DNA from: Xenoacremonium recifei
Taxonomy: Eukaryota > Ascomycota > Sordariomycetes > Hypocreales > Nectriaceae
Assembly (NCBI GenBank): GCA_012184525.1
Contig: WOFQ01000002.1
Coordinates: 806,001 to 870,000 of the forward strand
Reading direction: 5' to 3'
Length of the DNA stretch: 64,000 nt
Under the pieces are notes generated by a model. The model saw nothing but the letters and a program-made list of their open reading frames with translations, was not told where the DNA came from and searched no databases. A program made the translations under genes and the position numbers. This document shows positions 54,666 through 64,000 of this stretch, piece after piece. The first letter of the stretch is position 1. The number at the start of each line of letters is the position of its first letter.

Positions 54666-55064
54666 GGTGAGGACTTTCTCCTATTAACTGTTTCACATAG
54701 CATGCTTCATTTTGTCTCATCTTATTTCTCGTCCGAACTCTACTCTGCGCTGGTCCTCCGAGTTGCTAAAGAAATTGGTATATACACAATAAGACCATAG
54801 TTGACACATATGGCCTTCTAAATGCCTCCCAAGGTAAAGAAAACTCCTCAGCTATCTGTAGCAATAGTCGCAACTGCGTGTTGTGATGTTGTGTTTCCTT
54901 GCGTGTGTTCTCTCAGTCGTGGTTTGGCCCCTCCTTGGGGTCATTCCGAGAACCCGATGATCTTCTTCCTCTAACAATACCCCTTTTCTAGCCGTCTCTT
55001 TACACCTTTTCTCAATGTCTCATCACTTTCGCATCCGGGTTGATGCGTCTTTTTTAAATGCCGC
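54666..55064. other. Convergent intergenic region, no gene seen
   Basis: Spacer between the hemerythrin-like gene and the Pex11-like gene, AT-rich, with no recognisable signal beyond probable 3' UTRs. Confidence 0.5.
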
Positions 55065-56024
55065 TTAGGAAGACTCAGCGGTGCTCTTCCACAGGTCTTG
55101 CATGTAGCCGATGGAGGGATACGCCGCCAGCGAAGCCACCGCAATCTCAGGCAAGATGCCACCGGGAACACTCCAATGCACCGTCAAGGGCGCCCAGGAG
55201 AGCGTCCGCAAGAACTCGGTATTCCACTTGCGCCGCCACTCCTCGTCGGCCTTCTCATCCTCGCCGTTCTTCCGGCGCGCCCGCTCAACCAGCATCTTGG
55301 TGATATCCATGCCGACGTACGCTGCCCACGCCTTGACACTCCATGAGCCCATCCGGCCCTGCGCCTTGGGCGACCAGCCCAGCACCTTCTTGCTGGACAG
55401 CCAGGCGGCGCCCTCGAGCACATGGTATGTCGACAGCGCGGCGATCTGCGCGGCCTCGACGGTGCTGCCGAAGCGGTCGCCCGCCTTGCCCGCCGCGCGC
55501 TCGGCCCGCGTGCGCGCCAACAAGTCTTTGGCCGAGAAGTACATGCCCAGCAGGCCCCAGAGGCGGTTCATGGTGCGCCACTCGCCCATCATGCCGACAA
55601 AGGCCTGCATGCGCGCCGAGAGCGCGAGGGCCAGCGCAGCCAGCGGCGGCGGATTGGGCGTGCCGGTGAGGACGAGGGTCGACGACGGCGGCAGCTGGAA
55701 GGCCAGGGCCACGAGGCGGCGGGCCGAGGCGCGCAGGGCAGAGCGGCTGAGCCCGTCGAGCACGGCGCTGGCCAGGCGCACGGTATAGGTCACGAAGAGC
55801 AGGACGACGTCGGTGCCGCCGCGCGAGCGCACGCAGCGTTGGAGGTGCGCCAGGAAGGCATCCACGGAGGAGGCGCCGGCCAGCGCGGCGGCGAGCGGCG
55901 CTGCGGTGAAGTCTTTCGGCGGCGACGGCGGGTCGGCGATGTCGGACGTGTGGCCGGCGGCCGGCTGCGTCGAGACGTCGAGGATCTCGGCGGGAGGGGC
56001 GTGTTCAACGGCCGTCTCGGACAT
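55065..56024 (-). CDS. Pex11-family peroxisomal membrane protein (Pex11C type)
   Basis: A single exon encodes 319 residues. After an Ala/Pro-rich N-terminus, about residues 50-300 match the Pex11 fold: VDAFLAHLQRCVRSRGGTDVVLLFVTY, then FVGMMGEWRTMNRLWGLLGMYF, YHVLEGAAWLSSKKVLGW and the C-terminal hydrophobic segment SVPGGILPEIAVASLAAYPS. Pex11 proteins tubulate and divide peroxisomes; filamentous fungi have several paralogues and this one looks like the divergent Pex11C group. The gene is GC-rich (many GCC, GCG codons), more so than its neighbours. No peroxisomal targeting tripeptide is expected in membrane proteins. The family is likely; the paralogue label is an estimate. Confidence 0.82.
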   Translation of the reverse strand: MSETAVEHAPPAEILDVSTQPAAGHTSDIADPPSPPKDFTAAPLAAALAGASSVDAFLAHLQRCVRSRGGTDVVLLFVTYTVRLASAVLDGLSRSALRASARRLVALAFQLPPSSTLVLTGTPNPPPLAALALALSARMQAFVGMMGEWRTMNRLWGLLGMYFSAKDLLARTRAERAAGKAGDRFGSTVEAAQIAALSTYHVLEGAAWLSSKKVLGWSPKAQGRMGSWSVKAWAAYVGMDITKMLVERARRKNGEDEKADEEWRRKWNTEFLRTLSWAPLTVHWSVPGGILPEIAVASLAAYPSIGYMQDLWKSTAESS

Positions 56025-57445
56025 GGTGAGGCGTGTAGATCAGCGGCGGGCTGCTCATCCAGGAGGAGGGCGTCTGGCGACAGGTGCTGCTGTTGTTGCG
56101 AGAAGAGAGGATGGGAAAATGGAAAGCTCGCTGGGTCGAAACCCTGGCTGGTAAATATCGGATATGGGGTATTACGGAGTGGTGTCCGTTCTCCGTACCG
56201 TACCGTACCGTGTACCTGGCTTTGTTAGTGCGCGCCGTGTGCTAGAATCCGGCACGTCACTGCCTCCTGCCTCGCACCGAAAACCCGCGCCAAAGCCTCG
56301 GCCCAACACGAATCACAGCACTGGGTGAGGCCACCCCACGCTGATTTAGAGACCTCGGCTCGGCTTGCTATTTGAACTGCTGTTTATCACGAACACTCGA
56401 CTAATGAGGAATGCTACTGGAGGGTTCGTTTCAGGGGCCAACTGCCTGGAGAGGACGTCCCGCGAGCGAGGTTCCCATCCCCAGACTTTTCCTCCTCCGC
56501 ATGGTCTGGGAGCTCGGGAAAGCACCCAACGAGGCCCAGTTTCCTGACATGAGACATCATGTGCTGCAATTGATGCTGACCAATTCAACGTGACTGACTC
56601 GTAAATCAATGCATCTTGACATCAAGCGTCAATATTATATCTCGCCTTCCTCTCCTTTCAATGCAAATTCAGTCCCTCGGCGGGCCTAACAAAACTACAG
56701 CGAACGCCTTCCCCACATTGTCAGGGCCAAGGTGCCACATCCTGTCGCGAAGTGCCTCTGTCTGGCAGGTGAAGCTCCGACAACGGAAATACATACCCCG
56801 AGCCGGCCTGGCTTTTCTTCGACTATTTCCCGGCCGTTGAAAGGTTAATTCCTGCCATCATTCTCAGGCTAGCCGCAAGACGATGGATGGATATCGCTCT
56901 GCCACTAAAATTCCACGTTCGTCCAGGTGTACCTGATCTGCCTGCTCGACCCCTTGCCAGTGCTCGGCCTCAACGCCCCAGCCTGTCGCATGGATGCCTG
57001 AATCCTGAGTCACAGTGGCGGTAACGTGATCTCGCGCTGTCTTCGCGAGGCCGTCTCTACCGCGAGCTGCCTGTCGCGTCTTAATTGACTGCGTGTACTC
57101 CGTAGACTCCTACAAGGCTGTCCGGTGATGTGCCGATTGGGAAGTGCGCCGAAAGGCAGTGTTACAGACGGAGCCTCGAGTGGGCCATCGCAGTTCAGCT
57201 TCGCTCAGCTGAATCCGCCAAGCGTGAACGCCGAGAGCTTTTCTGCCTGATCAGATCCATTGTCCAACGTTTTCACGATTTCATCCCTGTTTGCAGATGG
57301 GACTTCGTATATAATTCAGATTTCGTGAGGCGTATATATGTATGCTCGTTGAGAGCAACCCTCGTCATTCTCAAACATCTCTATCAACCCCTCAATCGCT
57401 GAGACGCTTTTTGATCCTTCCAACATCACCCCATTGCCAGCCCAG
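56025..57445. other. Divergent intergenic region, Pex11-like / DUF4246 gene
   Basis: 1.4 kb with no recognisable gene. A (CCGTA)-type tandem run of about four copies lies at about 56192-56211, 170 bp upstream of the Pex11-like start. ACGGAGT-type elements occur near 56174, and the reverse form ACTCCGT near 57097. Confidence 0.5.
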
Positions 57446-59563
57446 ATGTCGTCTCTCGTACCAGAGATCAGAACCAAGATCAGGGAATGGATTCTCTCTG
57501 TGGAATCCATTCCCGTGGTCAGCGATGTTGTCAATTGGGTCAGCTCCAGCTTCGGCATCCAACTTCACGAAGACACCGCGCGTGGCCTGATCCGGGAAGC
57601 AGAGGCCGCGAGAGACGAGACTTGGATCAAAGTGAGCAGCTTCTTCATTTTTCGAACGCAATACAGTGGCTAATTGAATATCTTAAGTTACCCGGCTTTG
57701 GAATGCCGCTGGGTGCCATGCCCTCTCCCGAGGACCGCTTTCCGATTCTTATCGGAGACCAAGACAGAGACTTCAAAGCGGTTACACTGACCATTCGTGA
57801 GCTCTGCATGCTTAGGTTCATCGAAGAGATCACCAACAAGCCTGAATGGTGGATCAAGGTTTTCGACGACGACATCTCGGCCAAATGGCAAAAGGAGGCT
57901 GTTGAGATGAACTGGGGCCAATACATTGCCCATGGCGATTTCTCCCAATCCATGGCCGAAGCTGTGAGTGTACTTACTATCCGGCTCATCGAGCTCTCTT
58001 GTTAATGCTTCATCATAGTGCATCAAGGAGCTTCGTGCCAAGGCTGAACTCTACGAGAAAACCGGGCTCATCCCTGTTGCGGATTACAGCATGACTGCCA
58101 TCAAGTCGGATAAGCTCATTGCTCCTGATCTCAAGGAGGCTCTTAAGCACGCCGCAGCTGTCTTCGAGAACGTGCCGGAAGCAGAGAAGGACTGGCATCC
58201 TGGCTCAGACAACAGGGTACTCGACCTCGTTCACCCGTCGCTCTGGCCCCTAGTCTACGGCCGGTCCCGCATCATGCCGAACAAGCGTATCACGTTGGAA
58301 GACTGCCTCAAGCATTGCGGAATGGGAGTGACCATCCCCGTCCAGAAGAGGGAGGATGCCAGAACCGACATTACGTACAAGGGCGATTTCATTTACCCGG
58401 AGACGCTATCAGAGCGCTTCCAGTGGCTTCCTTGTGATATCAACTTGATTGGGGAGCATCCTAAGATCGAGAGCTACATCAACAATGCGCACCCCGTCAA
58501 GCATGCAGCGTTGTATCCAGTCATCGAGAAGATTATCGAGAAAGCCCTGCCGGCTTGGGATGTCATCTATCGATGGCCGGAAGAGTTTCCCGTCCAGCGC
58601 GTGGTCTCGAAAGAAGTGACAACCACCTGTAAGGTGCCGGAGATCTGCAACGAGGGGGACCGCTGGGGTTGCCATCCGAATCACCGGCCGCTCAACGAGG
58701 GGGAGGATCCCCGCGTCGAGGACGAGGAATACCAGGAATGGTACGTCGGCTCCGAGCGCCATCGCCTCGACCATGAATGGTTCTGGCAGACGCACGATAC
58801 ACCCGTGCCCGATCCCACGCAGAGCCTCGAGTCCATGATACGTCTGAAGCCGGACGACGTCAAGATAACGGGCTTCTTTAAGGGGGCCTCACACATTCAG
58901 GTCATTGTCAAATTGGCCAATATCCACCTGACGCCCGAGAACCCGACATACGGAGGCGGTTCGTGGCACATGGAGGGCCAGATCAACGAGCACATCGTGG
59001 GCACAGCGCTTTACTACTACGACTGTGATAACATCTCTGACAGCCGGTTGGACTTCCGCACGGCGGCCAACGCCGATGACCTGTCAGTGGAGCTGGGCTA
59101 CGAGCAGGACGACCACACGTCGATCCAGCACACCTTTGCCATCCGCTCGCAGGATGATACGCTGCAGGACATTGGCAGCGTGCTGACGCGCGAGGACCGT
59201 ATGCTGTTCTTCCCGAACGTCTACCTGCACCATGTCAGCCCGTTCCAACTGGTCGACAAGACGCGGCCGGGCCACCGCAAGATCCTCGCGCTGTTCCTCG
59301 TCGACCCGGCCATTCCCGTCATCTCGACGGCCAATGTGCCACCGCAGCAGCGTGACTGGTGGATGGACACGGCGGTGCCGGCATCAGGGCTGGCCAAGTT
59401 GCCGCAGGAGGTCATGGACATGGTGGTGGAAAACATGGACCTGCCCATCGGCGAGAAGGAGGCCAAGGAGATCCGGCTGGAGCTGATGAAGGAGCGGTCC
59501 AATGCGGACAAGGAGACGACGGAGAGGCTGCGGAACGTGGATTGGAACTTTTGCGAGCATTGA
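57446..59563 (+). CDS. DUF4246 family protein (fungal, function unknown)
   Basis: Three exons (57446-57631, 57688-57963, 58019-59563) join in frame to 668 residues, the usual length of fungal DUF4246 proteins. Recognisable blocks are PLGAMPSPEDRFPIL, then MLRFIEEITNKPEWW, FQWLPCDI, and the strongest, YGGGSWHMEGQINEHIVGTAL near residue 470, followed by the C-terminal HHVSPFQLVD and GHRKILALFLVDP. The WHMEG histidine and glutamate with the later His and Arg resemble the iron and 2-oxoglutarate ligands of jelly-roll dioxygenases, but this is my inference; no biochemical function is established to my knowledge. No signal peptide is present. Neighbours (Pex11-like, secreted peroxidase) give no clear functional hint. 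Confidence 0.88.
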
Positions 59564-61217
59564 GAAGTGATGTGTCTGCGCGATATTTTGGCTGAAGGGA
59601 GTAGGGTTGTGTTTCTATAGAAGCTGATGCTATTTTGGATGATGAGTGGGCTGTAGTACAATGAGGACTGATCTGTCGTATAGTTTCAAGACAAACAATG
59701 AGTTTTCGCATCTGCGGAGCATTCGTTCATCCCTCTTGTCTCAAATGACGCTAAAACAAAATCCATCAGTCAGTCGCTCTCAACTGAAACCGTCCCGCCC
59801 TTGTTATAATTAGCAGACGCTGGATACGTCAGGTCCTTACGAAGAAACAAACGACTTGCCCGTCTGAGAGCAAGCAGCAACCGGAAATGTGGGCGAGCAA
59901 ACGAGACGGGCGAAAAAGGGCTGGACTGGGCTGGCTGGATTGGCCTGCTTCAGGTGCGTCTTCCGCTTGACGCCACAACTGGGATTGGCGCAGGGGTGTT
60001 GCTCTCGGGCAATTTCTGACCTTTGACGCCGGCGTGATTGGGCAGATTGGGCCCCCTTTAACTAAGGTTGTTTCTTGAGCGGGTAGATCTTGGCTGCCAT
60101 GCGAGAGGGATGGGAAGATCAGCGTCTGAATTACGGATTACGAGCGTTGGTAATTACTTGACACGAGGGAGGCTTTGGCTACTGGAGTCTCACACAGCCT
60201 TTCTACAAAAAGCAATGTTGATCAATGCAAGGAAACTTGAGTGCACGCTCGTTTGTTGCCCCCTGGCTAACAACCCGCATGGGTCTCGCGCCTCGACCGT
60301 CCCGACCTGCGTTAAGCCATCGCGCGCAGGACAATAGCGGCTTCTGTTAGCTCAGGAACCGCAGGCGCCAGGCCGAGAGAGCCGCATAGGGGGCCGTCAC
60401 GAGGAGCTGGGAAGAGATGCAGCGCGGCCGAAGAACCACGGCGTGGATCAGGCGAGATGGTGGCTTTTGGCCGTCACTTTCCTGTTTGATTCTTCCCCGG
60501 AATCGAGACTCTCGGAGAGTGGAGGAGTGGGTGGCTTGTATTGCGAGTTTCAATTCTTGCTGAGGCTGTGGCTATGTCATCGTGGTGTTCGGAAGTCGGG
60601 CACTCGTCACAGAAACCCTCAGCCCATTCTTCCTGCCCGCGAGAACTGACAGACTAGAATACGACGAGGCCAGCTGCAATGTGACCCGACACCGTTCCCT
60701 TCCAATAATTAAGAGGCAACTCCAGCAGGGCTCCTCGCAGACGCTGGCGCCGTCGCCCGCGAAGGCCGGGGTCGTGATAGGCCCCCTGCCGGGAAATTAG
60801 CCCACACCGCAGCCGTTACTCCTCCTCGCGAGCCTTGCCTTTCAGCGTTTCTTCTGTGTGCGCGCGCTTCGAAAGCGCAGAGGCTAGCCATGTTACCCAT
60901 CACCGTCGCTAGCGGGAGGGCCCAGGGGGTTCGGATGGACGCAATGCTACCGCCATGGTCTGTTCGCGAGTGCAGGCGAGTGCCTGGTTGAGGTAAGTAT
61001 ATCAACCGGGCTGTCGTCCGCCCACCCGCGGGGGGTTGTGAGTTCTGCGAGGTTTGTCAGGGCCGGTGATCTATCTCGGTTTTGCTCGTTGCTCCAGTCG
61101 TTCGTTCTCTTTTATACAGACATTCGTTTTTACCGGGTACTCAAACCCAATCCATTCTTTCTCGTCTCTTGGTAGATTTCTTTGCTTTGCTTTGCCTTCT
61201 CGACACACTCCTTCACT
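59564..61217. other. 1.65 kb intergenic region, peroxidase promoter
   Basis: No gene seen. Near the peroxidase start there is a TATA-like element TTTATAC at 61111-61117 (about 105 bp upstream) and a CT-rich leader. Confidence 0.45.
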
Positions 61218-62562
61218 ATGAAGCCGACGACTCTCTTCGCCGCCGCCGCTGCGGCTCTTCATATCCCCGGAACCCTTGCCTACCCCGGCATGGACGATAC
61301 CGTCAAGCAGGTCAAGCGTCTCGCCGAGGAACGCAGCACCTTCCAGTCCAACCAGCTGCTTGGCGACCTCAAGACGCTCTCAGACAGCAAACTCACCACC
61401 AGCGGCGCCGCCATCAAGCAGATCCTGGAGGGCGGCGGCCAGCCCGAGAGCTTCGAAACGTACAGCAACGTTCCCTCGCGCAGCAGCGCCGCTTGCAAGG
61501 CTGATGTGTGCTGCGTGTGGCAGTACATCGCCAATGACCTCGTCGAGATCTTCAAGGGCGAGTCGGGGCGCTGCACCAAGTGGGCGCGGTATGCCATCCG
61601 CATGGGCTTCCACGATGCCGGCGGCTGGTCCCAGGCCACGGCCAGCCAGGGCGGCGGTGCTGATGGAAGTATCATCCTTGCTGGCGAGCTTCAGCGCTCC
61701 GAGAACGACGGGCTGCACGCCATGGGCGCCGAGTACCGCAAGGTGTACAACAAGTACCACAACCAGCTGGGCTTCACTTCTGTGGGCTATGCCGACCTCA
61801 TCCAGATGGGAGCCAACATCGCCACCGTTGTGTGCCCGCTGGGCCCCCGGGTGCGCTCCTGGGTCGGCCGCAAGGACAGCAGCAAGCCCAACCCCGAGGG
61901 TCTGTTGCCATCCGTCTTCGCCAGCGCGCCCTCGCTGGTCCAGTTGTTCGAGGACAAGACCATCAGCCCCCATGACCTGATCTCACTGCTCGGCGCCCAC
62001 ACGACCTCGCAGCAGCGCTTCGTCAACACGAGCCGTGCCGGCGACCCTCAGGACAGCACACCTGGCGTCTGGGACACGCTGTACTATCAGGAGACGCTCG
62101 GATCTGTCAGCACCCCCAAGCGCGTGTTCAAATTTCCTAGCGATGTTGCCCTGGCCGAGTACTCTGTGACGCGAGGTGACTTTGAGGCCTTTGCTGGCCG
62201 GGGTGGCCAAGGCCGCTGGAACACTGTGAGTTGTAATGGAGTGTATGAGTGAAAGAACATGGCTAACGACAACACAGGACTATGCCCGTGCGTACATTCG
62301 CCTGAGCATGCTTGGTGTCAACAACATCAACAACCTCCAGGAGTGCACCAAAGTCCTCCCCCTGCAGACCAACGGTTTCAGCCATCCCGATCAGAGCCAA
62401 ATCTCGGCCTTCCTCGAGACCGACGACACATCCACTGTATCAAAGAATATCGCCGCCGACCTTCAGAACGGCAAGACCATCTCAACACCTCTGAAGGACA
62501 TCCCCAGATCGCACCATCACAACTCCCGTGAGCTTCACGGGCATTTGCATCACCGACACTAA
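61218..62562 (+). CDS. Secreted class II haem peroxidase (ascomycete ligninase-like)
   Basis: Two exons (61218-62225, 62278-62562) encode 430 residues. A signal peptide precedes the mature protein (MKPTTLFAAAAAALHIPG, cleavage near 21). The distal haem motif RMGFHDAGGW puts Arg at 128 and His at 132; the proximal motif ISLLGAHTTSQQ puts the haem-ligand His at 261. VGRKDSSKPNPEGLLP is the usual class II loop. By hand alignment, the two glutamates that bind Mn in MnP/VP correspond to K121 and Y125, and the LiP catalytic Trp position is Ser. So it is probably a low-redox generic peroxidase acting on phenolics outside the cell. The last residues are His-rich (RSHHHNSRELHGHLHHRH), an odd tail. Start at 61218 is chosen because it begins the signal peptide. 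Confidence 0.9.
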
Positions 62563-63112
62563 GTCGTAGATCAACAAGAGGGTTGTGGTTGGACGTTGGT
62601 CCAGGGAGTTAGTTGACGGGATTTGGATGGAAGGCGTTTCTGCATAGCCATGTTTGAAAAAGGTCATATAACCATATACCCTAATGCACATAATTAGTAA
62701 ATACATAATATCAGACGTAGCGTCATATTTGTTCCATTGATAATCGTCCCCATGATGCCAAGACCCGGGGCTTGGGCCGGAGCGTCGGCAGGTTGCTCCG
62801 ACGAGGGTCCGGGGGTTAGGCTACCCTCTGGAGACGAGAGAAGGGAAATCTCCCGATATCAAAGCCGGGCGGTACGGTACTCAGGTCTTCTTCACCGGCC
62901 CCGTGCCAGCACACCCCGAGGTCCCATAACGGTCCAAATGGGGTCCGGGTCCGGGCAGTTCATGCAACCACTTGTCGCTGAAAAGGCGCGACCCACAGAA
63001 TCTCCGGATCGGCCTCTCGCTTTCTATGAACTCATGAAGACTTCTTCAATTTGACCCTGGAGTTTTCACTCTTCTTCCTCTCTGACACTCGGAAACTTTC
63101 AAGGCCAAGGCA
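62563..63112. other. Intergenic, MFS transporter promoter
   Basis: 550-bp spacer between two plus-strand genes, with GGGTCCGG-type short repeats near 62940-62955. No coding content. Confidence 0.45.
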
Positions 63113-64000
63113 ATGTCGACTACTACCGCCGTCGAACTTCAAGAGGTGTCGGCTTCGGCGTCCACTCGCACGCTTCATTCACCTGCAGACACCCGACCTC
63201 CCGTGGATGAGGTCGCCCAGGCATCCCGACTCGCCGACTCGACTGTGCCCGACGGTGGCTATGGCTGGGTTGTCGTTGCAGGTGGTGCAGTGTTGCTCTG
63301 GTGGGCATCTGGCACTATATACTCGTGGGGAGTTATGCAGACAGCGCTCGTGGAAGACGGACTGTCGACCCCGGCGACGCTCTCCTTCATCGGGTCCTTG
63401 GATGCTTCCCTGGTCTCGGCGCTGGCCATTGTCAATTCCCGCTTGATGCGGGCAGTGGGTATGAAATGGACGGCTGTCTTGGGAATTGCCATCATGGGCG
63501 TGAGTGAGATTGTAAGTGCCTTTGCGGTGAAGAACGTTGGTGCGCTCTTCTTCACCTCGGGCGTATTGATGGGTATCGGTGTGAGGTAAGTCGACCTAGT
63601 GCACCTACAGCTTTTATGAACATACTAAAACCACGTCTTGAAGCCTCTGCATGGTGGTAAGTCCGGATGCTCCCTCAGTTCGTCTCAATTGCTGTTGAGG
63701 CTCAACTCCGTTATGCAGGTAACATTCGCCATAATAGCCCAGTGGTTCAGCAGTAAGCGAGGCCTGGCTAACGGGATCATGTTCGCGGGCGCGGGATTTG
63801 GCGGTGCAGCCATCAGCTTCGCTCTTGATACTCTCATCCAGAAACTCGGGACGGCTTGGGCGTACCGCATCTTAGGCGTAGTCACTCTGGCAACAGGTCT
63901 GCCAGCAGCTTGGGTCATCAGGGAACGCGTAACAGCTCATACGCCTGGGTTTGTCGAGTGGTGCGTCTCTCACCAAGTCTCGTCCAGATAATCATACTGA
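63113..64000 (+). CDS. MCT-type MFS transporter (partial, runs off the window)
   Basis: Three exons lie in the window (63113-63585, 63644-63656, 63719-63960) and a further intron seems to start at 63961 (GTGCGT), so the 3' part is outside. The N-terminal half shows the monocarboxylate-porter signature DGGYGWVVVAGGA after a hydrophilic N-terminus. Transmembrane helices follow, and the splice rebuilds LCMVVTFAIIAQWFSSKRGLANGIMFAGAGFGG, the conserved TM4-TM5 region with its Arg-Gly motif. The 13-nt second exon is unusual but is required to keep the frame and the family sequence. Fungal relatives (Mch group) carry monocarboxylates, riboflavin or unknown solutes. Substrate unknown. Confidence 0.9.

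Noticed and set aside
55422..56228. 268-codon plus-strand ORF over the Pex11-like gene
   Set aside because: Arg/Gly/Ala-rich antisense shadow caused by the high GC content of the Pex11-like gene.

Overview
This window is nuclear DNA from a filamentous ascomycete (Pezizomycotina). Genes are split by short introns (about 50-170 nt) with GT-AG borders such as GTAAGT and GTGAGT, they lie on both strands without operons, and the proteins include fungal-only types: a Zn2Cys6 regulator, DUF4246, an ascomycete class II peroxidase, Pex11, and an Emp47-like lectin. A Sordariomycete, possibly Hypocreales, is my impression from gene content and codon use. It is an inference, not a measurement. I identify 20 protein-coding genes (two cut by the window edges) and one intronic snoRNA. 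Most exon joins were worked out by hand and keep the reading frame.

Left part (1-12.6 kb): the 3' end of an aldehyde dehydrogenase gene, an FAD-dependent DAO-type oxidoreductase and a divergent amino-acid permease form a plausible amine or amino-acid catabolic group. They are followed by an ER-Golgi L-type lectin with a dilysine tail, a five-exon Xaa-Pro aminopeptidase, and a five-exon Zn2Cys6 regulator that resembles the Asg1 type. A 4.4 kb gene-poor stretch follows.

Middle (17-36 kb): COP9 signalosome subunit 1, splicing factor Prp18, SAP18, a tiny complex I subunit (B15/NDUFB4-like) and an intron-less, intein-less prp8. Three of these are spliceosome-linked. A 4.8 kb gene-poor stretch then leads to a Myb-domain protein with a His/Gln-rich N-terminus, followed by another 3.8 kb without recognisable genes.

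Right part (39.7-64 kb): a ketopantoate-reductase-family protein, the transcription-coupled repair ATPase Rad26/CSB, and the divergent ribosomal pair RPS14/RPL7. The second RPL7 intron holds a C/D-box snoRNA whose guide matches a universally conserved 25S rRNA segment. Then come ISA2 (Fe-S assembly), eIF3c, a hemerythrin-like protein, a Pex11-family protein, a DUF4246 protein, a secreted class II haem peroxidase, and the start of an MCT-type MFS transporter that runs off the right edge.

No transposon, CRISPR array, secondary-metabolite backbone gene or convincing tRNA was seen. The most interesting items are the intronic snoRNA, the ALDH/oxidase/permease group, the peroxidase that seems to lack both Mn ligands and the LiP tryptophan, and the regularly spaced short repeats in two shared promoters.
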